Positions 7,633 through 14,953 of a stretch of 64,000 nt of DNA are shown here, piece by piece (within the stretch, counting starts at the first letter, position 1; each line of letters begins with the position of its first letter). The notes under the pieces were generated by a model that ran no database searches, had not been told where the DNA came from, and was given only the letters and a program-made list of their open reading frames with translations. The stretch comes from AC-43 sp963728855 (GTDB lineage: Bacteria > Actinomycetota > Actinomycetes > Mycobacteriales > Micromonosporaceae). Location of the stretch: positions 930,001-994,000 of the forward strand of contig CAVSLN010000007.1 of assembly GCA_963728855.1 (NCBI GenBank). The letters run 5' to 3'. Position numbers and translations under genes: made by a program.

Positions 7633-8892
7633 TTAGGACGGTACGTGCCACTTCTGGTTGGCGCCGCCGGTACAGTCCCAGATCTGCAGGCCCGTACCGT
7701 TGGCCGTACCCCAGCCGCTGGCGTCGAGGCACTTGTTCGACTGCGGGTTGACGATGTCGTTCGCGCCGGAGACCCGCCACTGCTGGGCACCCGTACCGTT
7801 GCATTCGTAGAGCTGCGCCTTGGCGCCGTTGGTCTTCGAGCCGTCCGTCACGTCCATGCACTTGCCGAGCGCGCGGATCGTGCCGTCCGTACCGACGGTC
7901 CACCGCTGGGCGCCGCTACCGTTGCAGTCCCACAGCTGGATCGGGGTACCGTTGGCCGGGTTCGCGCCGGCGACGTCGACGCACTTGTTGCCGTACCCGG
8001 TGATCGCGCCAGTCGCCCCGCCACCGCCACCCCAGCCACCGCCGCCACCGGCCGACGAGAAGACGTGCACGTAGTCGACGACCATCTGCTGTGGGAAGCT
8101 GGTGCTCCCGTCCGGCGAGCCGGGCCAGGTGCCGCCGACCGCGACGTTGAGCAGGATGAAGAGCGGGTGGTCGAAGACCCACCGGTTGCCGCGCGTGTCG
8201 GCCGGGGTGCGCCGCTCGTACTGGATGCCGTCGACGTAGAAGGTGATGGCGTCGGGCGCCCAGTCGACGGTGTATGTGTGGAAGCTGTCGGCGAGGGCGG
8301 CCCCGCCCGGCAGCGTGTACGTGCCGGTGATCGAGTTGCCGCCGAAGTAGCCGGGGCCGTGCAGGCTGCCGTGGTTCGTACCGGGCTCCCGGCCGATGTT
8401 CTCCATCACGTCGATCTCGCCATTGGCCGGCCAGCCGACCGAGCCGAAGTTGTCGCCCTGCATCCAGAACGCCGGCCACATCCCCTGCCCGCGCGGGATC
8501 TTGATGCTCGCCTCGAAGCGCCCGTACGCCTGGGTGAACTGGCCGCTCGTCACGAGCCGGGCGGACGTGTACTGGCAGCTGCCGTACCAGCAGCCGTAGC
8601 CGGCCGGGTTCTCCCGCCGCGCGGTGATGACGAGGTGGCCGTTGCCGTCCAGGGACGCGTTGCTCGTACTGGTCGTGTAGTACTCCAGCTCCTGGTTGTT
8701 CCAGCCGTGACCCCCGACGTCGTGTCGCCACTTGCCGCCGTCCGGCGCGCTGCCGGCCGGGCCGTTGAAGTCGTCGGCCCAGGTGAGCGTCGCGGCCTGG
8801 GCGGAGGGTGCTCTGGTGACGAGCGCCGTGGCGGCTCCGGCCGTGGCCACCGTGAGCACGGCGGCGGCCACCAGTGTTCGAGACAGTCGCAA
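7633..8892 (-). CDS. Secreted GH16 endo-beta-glucanase with ricin-type (CBM13) lectin domain
   Basis: Predicted to cut beta-1,3- or mixed-linkage glucans outside the cell. The 419-residue product starts with a signal peptide (ending near APSAQA-ATLTW), then a GH16 domain with the catalytic motif GEIDVME (Glu159, Asp161, Glu164), a Gly-rich linker, and a C-terminal ricin-B lectin of about 125 residues with repeated CxD and QxW elements (QLWDCNGSGAQRW, QIWDCTGGANQKW). The start is a TTG at 8892: GGAG lies eight bases upstream, the frame gives a normal signal peptide, and no better ATG or GTG is available. The upstream GH3 gene ends 11 bases before it and its stop abuts the ribosome site, so the two form one transcript. 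Confidence 0.92.
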   Translation of the reverse strand: MRLSRTLVAAAVLTVATAGAATALVTRAPSAQAATLTWADDFNGPAGSAPDGGKWRHDVGGHGWNNQELEYYTTSTSNASLDGNGHLVITARRENPAGYGCWYGSCQYTSARLVTSGQFTQAYGRFEASIKIPRGQGMWPAFWMQGDNFGSVGWPANGEIDVMENIGREPGTNHGSLHGPGYFGGNSITGTYTLPGGAALADSFHTYTVDWAPDAITFYVDGIQYERRTPADTRGNRWVFDHPLFILLNVAVGGTWPGSPDGSTSFPQQMVVDYVHVFSSAGGGGGWGGGGGATGAITGYGNKCVDVAGANPANGTPIQLWDCNGSGAQRWTVGTDGTIRALGKCMDVTDGSKTNGAKAQLYECNGTGAQQWRVSGANDIVNPQSNKCLDASGWGTANGTGLQIWDCTGGANQKWHVPS

Positions 8893-8903
8893 GTGGACAC
8901 TCC

Positions 8904-10055
8904 TTAGTGGATGGTGAAGGTCGTGGTCGCGCTGTCCACTGTGGACAGCTGGTAGGTGCCGGGCGCGACCCGGGGCGTACCGGCGCCGTTGACGTCGCCG
9001 GGGGTCAGCGCGAGCCGGGACAGCGGGAAGGTGAGGCGGACGGCGCGCTGCTGCCCGGCCGCCAGGGTCACCCGGGCGAAGGCGACCAGCCGCTTCGGGG
9101 GCACCAGCACGGCGATGAGGCCCCGGTTCACCGCGGCGAGGGCGGCGGCGTGGAAGTCGCGGTCGTCGGGCGGGAGCATGGCGAGGTCGATGCCGGCGTT
9201 CACCGCGATCGCGATGGCGCCCGGGTAGTCGGCCGCGAGGTGGTACGCGGTCTGCAGGTTCCGTACGTCGTTCCAGTCGCTGACCACCACGCCGCCGAAA
9301 TGCCACTGTCCACGCAGGACATCGGTGAGCAGGTAGCGCGAGGAGGTGACCGGGATCCCGTTCACCGCACCGGAGTTGGCCATCACGGTCAGCGCGCCGG
9401 CGTCCACGGCCGCCTTGTAGGACGGCAGGATGGTGTCCTGGAGGTAGCGCGGGGACAGGTCGGCGGGGACCCGGTCGTGCCCGTTGGTCGGCTCGGAGTA
9501 GCCCGCGTAGTGCTTGACCGTGGCCGCCAGGCGCCCACCGTCCTGCAGCCCGGTGACCGTACCGGCGGCCAGCGCCCCGTCCAGCACCGGGTCCTCGGCG
9601 TACGTCTCGTAGTACCGGCCCCAGCGCTGGTCGCGGGCGAGGTCGGCGACCGGCGCGAAGTCCCACGAGACCCCGGTCGCCGCGACGGCGCGGTGGGTCG
9701 ACCGGGCCGCCGCGGTGGCCAGGGCCGGGTCCCACGAGGCGCCCAAGCCGATCTGGTGCGGGAAGACCGTGGCGCCGAGCACGTTGTTGTGGCCGTGCAC
9801 CGCGTCCGCGCCGTACACGCTCCACGTGCAGTCGGCGCCCTGTAACCGGGTGACCGCGATCTGTTCCAGCTGGCCGACCTTCTCCTCGACGGTCATCCGG
9901 CGCAGCAGGTTCTGCACCCGCGCGGCGACGGGGGCGTCCGGTCTCAGGTAGACGTCCCCGCCGGCCGCGGCGGCGGGCGGCGCCCCGGCCAGGGCGAGGC
10001 TGGCGACGACGAGCGCGACGGTCACCCACCGGCGATGTGGGAAGGCACGAGGCAT
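8904..10055 (-). CDS. GH3 beta-glucosidase family protein, internally deleted
   Basis: GH3 enzymes release glucose from beta-glucan oligosaccharides, which fits the co-transcribed GH16 gene. The product has a signal peptide (ALAGAPPAAAAGG), then the N-terminal barrel with WSVYGADAVHGHNNVLGATVF split over two strands, RDQRWGRYYETYAEDP, KHYAGY and the nucleophile region GGVVVSDWND. Near residue 314 (about position 9113) NRGLI passes directly into a C-terminal fibronectin-like segment (AVLVPPKRLVAFARVTL). Relatives of this layout are about twice as long; the alpha/beta sandwich domain, which normally supplies the acid/base residue, is missing. The deletion kept the frame. The protein of 383 residues may be secreted but is probably impaired or altered in catalysis. 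Confidence 0.8.
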   Translation of the reverse strand: MPRAFPHRRWVTVALVVASLALAGAPPAAAAGGDVYLRPDAPVAARVQNLLRRMTVEEKVGQLEQIAVTRLQGADCTWSVYGADAVHGHNNVLGATVFPHQIGLGASWDPALATAAARSTHRAVAATGVSWDFAPVADLARDQRWGRYYETYAEDPVLDGALAAGTVTGLQDGGRLAATVKHYAGYSEPTNGHDRVPADLSPRYLQDTILPSYKAAVDAGALTVMANSGAVNGIPVTSSRYLLTDVLRGQWHFGGVVVSDWNDVRNLQTAYHLAADYPGAIAIAVNAGIDLAMLPPDDRDFHAAALAAVNRGLIAVLVPPKRLVAFARVTLAAGQQRAVRLTFPLSRLALTPGDVNGAGTPRVAPGTYQLSTVDSATTTFTIH

Positions 10056-10118
10056 GGCCGACTCCGATCACGGTTCCAAATCGCGGACGATCGATCCGTG
10101 GTACGGAAAGAGAGGCTA

Positions 10119-10165
10119 CGCTTGCAAGCGAGTCACATCAATATATCACTTGAACTAAGTGTCAA
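10119..10165 (-). promoter_or_regulatory. Predicted promoter with overlapping CGCTTGCAAGCG operator, upstream of the GH3-GH16 operon
   Basis: Reading on the minus strand, TTGACA (10165-10160) and TATTGA (10143-10138) are 16 bp apart in the only AT-rich stretch of the 295-bp gap 10056-10350. Just downstream, where transcription should begin, is the perfect 12-bp palindrome CGCTTGCAAGCG (10119-10130). Palindromes built on CTTGCAAG are typical LacI-family operators before actinomycete glycosidase genes, so a sugar-responsive repressor is likely. The rest of the gap (10170-10350) shows nothing recognisable. Confidence 0.6.
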
Positions 10166-10350
10166 TGAAGCACGTTCAGCATCGCCGAGCAGGCTCGTTA
10201 GGGTTGGTACGCGGTGTCCCACGGGAGCGCGTTGCCGGCTGAGCCCCGCGACCCGTTTCCGCGGCGAGCCGGCAGCACGGGCTGGGCGAGGTCAGGACCG
10301 TCCACAATGGACACGGAGCCGGCGGCGGGCCGCCGAACCCGAGCCCGCGC

Positions 10351-11946
10351 TCAGGCCGTGACCAGCGTGTGGCTCCCGGCCTCGGCGACGTACGACGCGC
10401 TCGTCCGCACCGGTGCGACCGGCGTCGCGATCGTGTCCACCACCCGGACGTCCGTACGCCACGCCTCCCGGGTGACCTCGGCGCGAAGGTACCCGCGCTT
10501 CGACCCGTCGAAGTACCGCACGTGCGGGTTGAGCAGCGGGTTGGCGGCCTTTATCGGCGCGTCGAACGCGATCGGGAAGTCCGAGCTGATCGAGGTGGCC
10601 ACGAACTCCACCGCCACGCTCGGCGAGGCCGGGTCGTCGAAGTTCACCTTCAGCTCGCTCAACCAGGTGGAGTGGATGTCGCCGGCCAGCACCACCGGGT
10701 TCGGTACCCGCCGGTCGGCGATCAGGCGCAGCAGCCGCTCCCGCTGCGGCGCGTACCCGTCCCACTGGTCCAGGTTCGCCACGGTCGGCGGGACGCCGGT
10801 CGGGTTCGGGAAGCGGGTCCGGCTCATCATCACCTGCTGGGCGATCACGTTCCACCGGGCCGAGGTACCGGTGAGCCCGGCGACCAGCCACCGCTCCTGG
10901 TCCTCGCCGGTCAGCGTACCGGTCGTGTTGGCCCGGCCGGCCGACTCCAGGCCGAAGTCGCCCGGGAAGCCGCCCGGCTGGTCGGTGCGGTACTGCCGGG
11001 TGTCCAGCACGTTGAAGCGGGCCAGCCGGCCGTAGTCGAAGCGCCGGAAGATACGCAGGTCGGAGCTACCCGGCCGCAGGTCGGCCCGGATCGGCATGTG
11101 CTCGTAGTACGCCTGGTACGCGCCCGCCCGCTCGGTCGCGAACTGCTCCGGCGTCTGCTTGCGCGCACCGGTGTCGTCGACCTCGTCGACCAGCGACGCG
11201 TAGTTGTTCTCGGTCTCGTGGTCGTCCCAGGTGACCACCCACGGGAAGGCGGCGTGCGCGGCCCGCAGCGCCGCGTCCCCCTTGTACTGGGCGTGCCGGT
11301 TGCGATAGTCGTCCAACGTGGACAGCTGATCAAGTCCCGGGGTGGCCGGCATGGTGTGGTTGCGGTCCGGGAAGACGCTGTGCGGGTCGTACTCGTAGAT
11401 GTAGTCGCCGAGGTGGAACACGACGTCGAGGTCCTCCTCGGCCAGCCCCCGGTACGCGGGCCAGTAGCCGTTCTGGAAGTCCTGGCAGTTGACGATGCCC
11501 AGGCGCAGCCGCTGCGGGTTCGCCCAGGCGGCCGGCGCGGTGCGGGTACGCCCGACCGGGCTCAGCGCGCCACCGGCCCGGAACCGGTAGAAGTACCCAC
11601 GACCGGGCTCCAACCCGCACGCGTCCACGTGTACCGAGTGGGCCAGCTCGGGCCGGGCCACCGCGGAGCCGGCCGAGACCACCTGGCGGAACCGCTCGTC
11701 GTGCGCGACCTGCCAGGCCACCTCCACCGGCCGCGCGAGGTCCCGCGCGTCGTTGCCGGGGCGGACCAGCCGGGTCCACAGGATCACGCTGTGCGGCAGC
11801 GGGTCGCCGCTGGCCACCCCGAGCAGGAACGGCGCGTCGGTCTGCCCGGCGCTCGCGGCGGCCGGCGACCCGGTCAGCGCCGTCGCGCCGGCCACGGCAG
11901 CCGCGCCCGCGATCGCCTGCCGCCTGGTGAGCCTCAGCTCCGTCAT
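10351..11946 (-). CDS. phoD: PhoD-type alkaline phosphatase/phosphodiesterase, Tat-exported
   Basis: Extracellular metallo-phosphatase that releases phosphate from esters. The 531-residue product starts with a twin-arginine signal (LRLTRRQAIAGAAAVAGATA, cleavage near AASAGQ), then a PhoD N-terminal domain (FLLGVASGDPLPHSVILWTR) and the metallophosphatase domain with GIVNCQDFQNGYWPAYRG, HLGDYIYEY, TWDDHETENNY, the Cys/Asp-type metal ligands and AGDIHSTWL. ATG 11946 has GGAGG six bases upstream; a GTG one codon earlier is also possible. The 305-bp divergent gap to 12251 contains a weak GTTCG/GTTTG direct repeat on the minus strand (12001-12022) that only loosely resembles a PhoP box, so phosphate control is expected from the family but not shown. 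Confidence 0.9.
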   Translation of the reverse strand: MTELRLTRRQAIAGAAAVAGATALTGSPAAASAGQTDAPFLLGVASGDPLPHSVILWTRLVRPGNDARDLARPVEVAWQVAHDERFRQVVSAGSAVARPELAHSVHVDACGLEPGRGYFYRFRAGGALSPVGRTRTAPAAWANPQRLRLGIVNCQDFQNGYWPAYRGLAEEDLDVVFHLGDYIYEYDPHSVFPDRNHTMPATPGLDQLSTLDDYRNRHAQYKGDAALRAAHAAFPWVVTWDDHETENNYASLVDEVDDTGARKQTPEQFATERAGAYQAYYEHMPIRADLRPGSSDLRIFRRFDYGRLARFNVLDTRQYRTDQPGGFPGDFGLESAGRANTTGTLTGEDQERWLVAGLTGTSARWNVIAQQVMMSRTRFPNPTGVPPTVANLDQWDGYAPQRERLLRLIADRRVPNPVVLAGDIHSTWLSELKVNFDDPASPSVAVEFVATSISSDFPIAFDAPIKAANPLLNPHVRYFDGSKRGYLRAEVTREAWRTDVRVVDTIATPVAPVRTSASYVAEAGSHTLVTA

Positions 11947-12251
11947 CACACGCCTCCCGCTCGGATGGACCTCGGCAGATCATGGCGACGCGACCTGGCG
12001 CGGCGTCAAACACCACGCGAACAATCGATGTCCGCCCGGCCCGGGCGGCGATCGGCGTTGATGTCGGCCCGCTCATGTGCCTCGCGGCCACGGCCGGCTT
12101 CGGGCCCGACGGAGTCCGGTGCCGCCGGGGGCCGGCGGGCGGCGCGCTGCCAGCCGGTCTGGCGAAACCGGCCCCGGTCACGGGAGATGAGGTTCAGGCT
12201 GGACCGTACAGGGTAGGTGATCCTCTTACCGGACCAGTAGGAGGCATGGTC

Positions 12252-12776
12252 ATGGCCACGAACCCAGTACAGGCACGGCAGCCGGCGACCCGCCGGCGTA
12301 CCGCGGCGGCGCAGGCGGAGTCGGCGCGGGACGAACAGGTCGAGAGGACCGAAACCTCCGAGGAACGGGCGGAGGGCGAACCGCTGGTGCGGTGGGCCCA
12401 CGTCGCGGTGCCGGTACCGGTCGGGGTACGCGTACCCACCCCGCACATGCCGCACCTGCACATGCCCTCCTCGGCCCAGAACGCCGCCAAGCGCACGGCG
12501 TCGGGGTTCGGGGTGGTTCGGGCGAACCTGCCCAGGCCCCGGCAGATGCTCTACTACGGCGCGCTGGGCGGCCTCGCCGCCGTGGGCGCCATCGAATGGC
12601 CGGTCGCCGCCGCCATCGGCGCCGGGGTATGGGTGGCCAGCCGGACCGGGTGGCGCCGCCCGGGCCAGCCAGGCAGGGCGCCTGCCGAGGCGGGCCAGCC
12701 GGGCGAGGCGGGCCAGCCGCCTGCCGAGGCACCGGCGCGGTCGCGCGCGCCGGAAGGGTCCACCCGTACCGGCTGA
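12252..12776 (+). CDS. Hypothetical protein with one membrane segment
   Basis: The 174-residue product is not assigned to a family. It has a charged, Gln/Glu-rich N-terminus, a His/Pro/Met patch (VRVPTPHMPHLHMPSSAQN), one hydrophobic stretch (YYGALGGLAAVGAIEWPVAA followed by AIGAGVWVA) long enough for one or two membrane passes, and a low-complexity tail of Gly-Gln-Pro and Ala-Glu repeats (RAPAEAGQPGEAGQPPAEA). ATG 12252 was chosen because AGGAGG lies seven bases upstream; an ATG at 12246 is too close to that site. No functional link to the neighbours is visible. Confidence 0.65.
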   Translation: MATNPVQARQPATRRRTAAAQAESARDEQVERTETSEERAEGEPLVRWAHVAVPVPVGVRVPTPHMPHLHMPSSAQNAAKRTASGFGVVRANLPRPRQMLYYGALGGLAAVGAIEWPVAAAIGAGVWVASRTGWRRPGQPGRAPAEAGQPGEAGQPPAEAPARSRAPEGSTRTG

Positions 12777-12792
12777 CGGGCGGGCGGCCGTA

Positions 12793-12906
12793 CTAGCTCG
12801 TGGTAGCCGCGGGCCGTACGAACACGCGGCGGACGGCGTACACGATGAGGCTGATCACCAGGGCGCTGACCACCTGTACCGCGATCGCGGTGAGCATCTC
12901 GACCAT
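12793..12906 (-). CDS. Small single-pass membrane protein, 37 residues
   Basis: A perfect ribosome site (GGAGGAA) three bases before ATG 12906 opens a 37-codon frame with one hydrophobic helix (LTAIAVQVVSALVISLIVYA) followed by a positive tail (VRRVFVRPAATTS), the pattern of an inner-membrane peptide with its C-terminus in the cytoplasm. Size, ribosome site and topology support a real gene although it is far below usual annotation limits. No family is recognised. It converges on the hypothetical gene ending at 12776. Confidence 0.6.
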   Translation of the reverse strand: MVEMLTAIAVQVVSALVISLIVYAVRRVFVRPAATTS

Positions 12907-13059
12907 CAGTTCCTCCCATTGGCGGCGGGGTTGGTGAAAGGTAGGGGCACCGCGTGACGCAGAGATGGACGCGGGTCGAGGCTGGGGTAACAGGAGGTAA
13001 ACAACCGGGAGCCTTGCCACGACGGGGGAGAATGGGGCATCCGAGATGAGGTGACCCAT

Positions 13060-13374
13060 ATGAGACGCCTGGCCGTCGTCCTCGCCCTGCTCGCCACGCT
13101 CACCGGCTGCTCGCTCGCCACCCCGCAGCAGGGCCCGGCGCCCTCCGCCGCGCCCAGCGTGGTCGTCATGCCCGACGTGGTCGGCCAGAACGCCGCCGTC
13201 GCGCTGGACAAGCTGCACAAGCTCGGGCTCAAGAACGTCGACCTGGGCACGGTCGACGGCCACGAGTTCGTGGTCCTCCCGCAGAACTGGACGGTGAAGA
13301 CGCAGACCGCGAAACCCGGCGAGAAGCTCGCCCCGGACACCAAGGTCGTGCTCGGCTGCGCCCGCAATCAGTAG
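13060..13374 (+). CDS. Lipoprotein with a single PASTA domain
   Basis: The 104-residue product has a lipoprotein signal (LALLATLTGC, with Cys as the lipidated residue), a short Pro/Ala/Ser linker and one PASTA module (VVVMPDVVGQNAAVALDKL ... VLGCARNQ) of about 65 residues. PASTA modules usually recognise peptidoglycan precursors in Ser/Thr kinases and penicillin-binding proteins; here the module is displayed alone on the outer face of the membrane. ATG 13060 follows GAGGTG; the GTG at 13051 would overlap that site. It stands alone between a minus-strand mini-gene and a convergent dehydrogenase gene. Confidence 0.85.
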   Translation: MRRLAVVLALLATLTGCSLATPQQGPAPSAAPSVVVMPDVVGQNAAVALDKLHKLGLKNVDLGTVDGHEFVVLPQNWTVKTQTAKPGEKLAPDTKVVLGCARNQ

Positions 13375-13402
13375 AGCGGCGCCAGCCGCTCCTCCGTGCG
13401 GA

Positions 13403-14443
13403 TCAGTAACCCATCAGCAGGACGGCGACGCCGTTCACCCGGTCCGCGGCCAGGTCGCCCAGTGCGGTCGCGGCCATTTCCAGGGGGTACGGGGTGACGG
13501 TGGCGCGCAGCCCGTACCGCGCCGCCAGGGCGAGGAACTGCCGCCCGTCCGCCCGCGTGTTCGCGGTGACCGCGCACAGGTTCCGCTCCTGGAACAGGTG
13601 CTCCCGGTAGCGCAGCGGCGGGACGTCGGTCAGGTGGATTCCGGCGACGGCCAGGGTGCCGCCCCGGTCGAGCGCGGCGAGCGCGACCGGTACCAGGGCG
13701 CCGGCCGGCGCGAACAGGATCGCCGAGTCCAGCGGCTCCGGTGGCGCGTCGTACGCGTCGCCGACCGACGCCGCGCCGAGTGAGCGGGCCAGCTCGCGGG
13801 CGGGCGCCGAGCGGGTCAGTACGTGCACGGTGGCGCCTTCGGCCATGGCGAGCTGGGCGGTGAGGTGGGCCGAGGCACCGAAGCCGTAGATGCCGAGCCG
13901 GCCGCCTTTCGGCAGGTCTGCCCGGCGCAGCGCCCGGTACCCGATGATGCCGGCGCACAGCAGCGGGGCGAGCTGCTCGTCGGCGTACCCGTCCGGCAGC
14001 CGGTACGCGTACCCCGCCGGCACGGTCACGTACTGCGCGTACCCGCCGTCGGCGTCCCAGCCGGTGTACCGCGAGTACGGGCAGAGGTTCTCCGCGCCCC
14101 GGGTGCAGTACCGGCACCTCCCGCAGGTGTGCCGCAGCCAGGCCACGCCGACCTTGTCCCCGGCGGCGAAGCCCGGTCCGTCGTGCACGACCTCGCCGAC
14201 GACCTCGTGACCCGGTACCACCCCGGGCCGGTGCACCGGCAGGTCACCCTGCACGACGTGCAGGTCGGTACGGCACACCCCGCAGGCGCTCACCCGGACC
14301 AGCAGCTCGTCGGGCGACGGCTCGGGTACGGGCACCTCCCGCAGGACCAGCGCCTCGCCGACAGGCGCCGCCTTTCCGGTCCCGCCCAAGTGCTGGCCCG
14401 CGCTGTCCGCCGCGCCCGGCCGTACGGTCTGCCACGCCTGCAT
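13403..14443 (-). CDS. Zinc-dependent alcohol dehydrogenase (AdhA-like)
   Basis: NAD(P)-dependent medium-chain dehydrogenase for small alcohols/aldehydes. Catalytic zinc ligands are in ACGVCRTDLH and PGHEVVGEV; four structural-zinc cysteines are in CGRCRYCTRGAENLC; the nucleotide fold has GIYGFGASAH. The 346-residue length is slightly long because the N-terminus (MQAWQTVRPGAADSAG) contains about 14 residues more than usual before LVLREVPVPEP. That extra stretch, GQHLGGTGKAAPVG, is encoded by a degenerate copy of the 42-bp repeat (14358-14399). ATG 14443 is used; a GTG directly precedes it and no clear ribosome site is seen. Confidence 0.9.
   Translation of the reverse strand: MQAWQTVRPGAADSAGQHLGGTGKAAPVGEALVLREVPVPEPSPDELLVRVSACGVCRTDLHVVQGDLPVHRPGVVPGHEVVGEVVHDGPGFAAGDKVGVAWLRHTCGRCRYCTRGAENLCPYSRYTGWDADGGYAQYVTVPAGYAYRLPDGYADEQLAPLLCAGIIGYRALRRADLPKGGRLGIYGFGASAHLTAQLAMAEGATVHVLTRSAPARELARSLGAASVGDAYDAPPEPLDSAILFAPAGALVPVALAALDRGGTLAVAGIHLTDVPPLRYREHLFQERNLCAVTANTRADGRQFLALAARYGLRATVTPYPLEMAATALGDLAADRVNGVAVLLMGY
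14358..14399 (-). repeat. Single diverged 42-bp repeat unit inside the alcohol dehydrogenase gene
   Basis: On the minus strand this 42-bp segment matches the unit at 3483-3608 at 34 of 42 positions, including the block GCACTTGGGC and the block AAGGCGGCG. It falls exactly in the 14-residue N-terminal excess of the enzyme. It is read one base out of phase with the other two loci, giving GQHLGGTGKAAPVG instead of a PALGPDQQ-type peptide. Confidence 0.65.
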
Positions 14444-14485
14444 CACGCACCGAGCCTAGGCCAGCGGCGCGGCCGGAGACGCCGG

Positions 14486-14902
14486 TCAGGAGCGCTGCTT
14501 GTGCATCATCTTGCGCATCATCGACCTGCGCATCATCGATCGCCCCATCATCAACATGGCCACCACCGCCACCACCTGGCCACCCAGGATGGCCCGGTTC
14601 ACGTCCACGGCCGGGCGCCACCGGACCCGGTTGCGCCGGATCACGAAGGCGCCGACCGGGCGCGCGGACAGGCGCAGCCCGCCGCCCGTGCCCCTGCCCT
14701 CGCCGCCACGCTCCTCGGGGCCGCGACCACCGCCGCCACCGCCGCCACCACCGATGACCCGGGCGGCCGGGATCACCGTGACGCCCTCCTGGACCAGCGG
14801 CTCTCCGAACACCGTCCGTACCGTCGCGCTTTCGGCCACCTTCTGCAGCATGTCGAGCACCGCGCTGTCGGCCTGACCCATCCCTACCGTCGCCATGCGC
14901 AT
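14486..14902 (-). CDS. GerW-family sporulation protein (YtfJ-like)
   Basis: GerW-type proteins act in spore formation or germination in sporulating Gram-positives, and homologues are common in sporulating actinomycetes. Of about 138 residues, the core shows the family pattern: VRTVFGEPLVQEGVTVIPAA, a run of nine glycines, and LSARPVGAFVIRRNRVRWRP followed by AVDVN. The C-terminus is odd, a Met/Arg-rich repeat (MGRSMMRRSMMRKMMHKQRS) after a hydrophobic stretch, possibly a membrane or metal-binding tail. Starts at 14902 or 14896 are equally plausible. An 8-bp inverted repeat (CCGGTGCC/GGCACCGG, 14906-14923) lies just upstream. Confidence 0.82.
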   Translation of the reverse strand: MRMATVGMGQADSAVLDMLQKVAESATVRTVFGEPLVQEGVTVIPAARVIGGGGGGGGGRGPEERGGEGRGTGGGLRLSARPVGAFVIRRNRVRWRPAVDVNRAILGGQVVAVVAMLMMGRSMMRRSMMRKMMHKQRS

Positions 14903-14953
14903 CCCGGTGCCCCGGCACCGGCCGGGCCAACCACCCGGTGCGGGCGAAACCGG

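Noticed and set aside
12001..12022. GTTCG/GTTTG direct repeat upstream of phoD as a PhoP box
   Set aside because: Agrees with the PHO-box consensus at too few positions; kept only as a remark.
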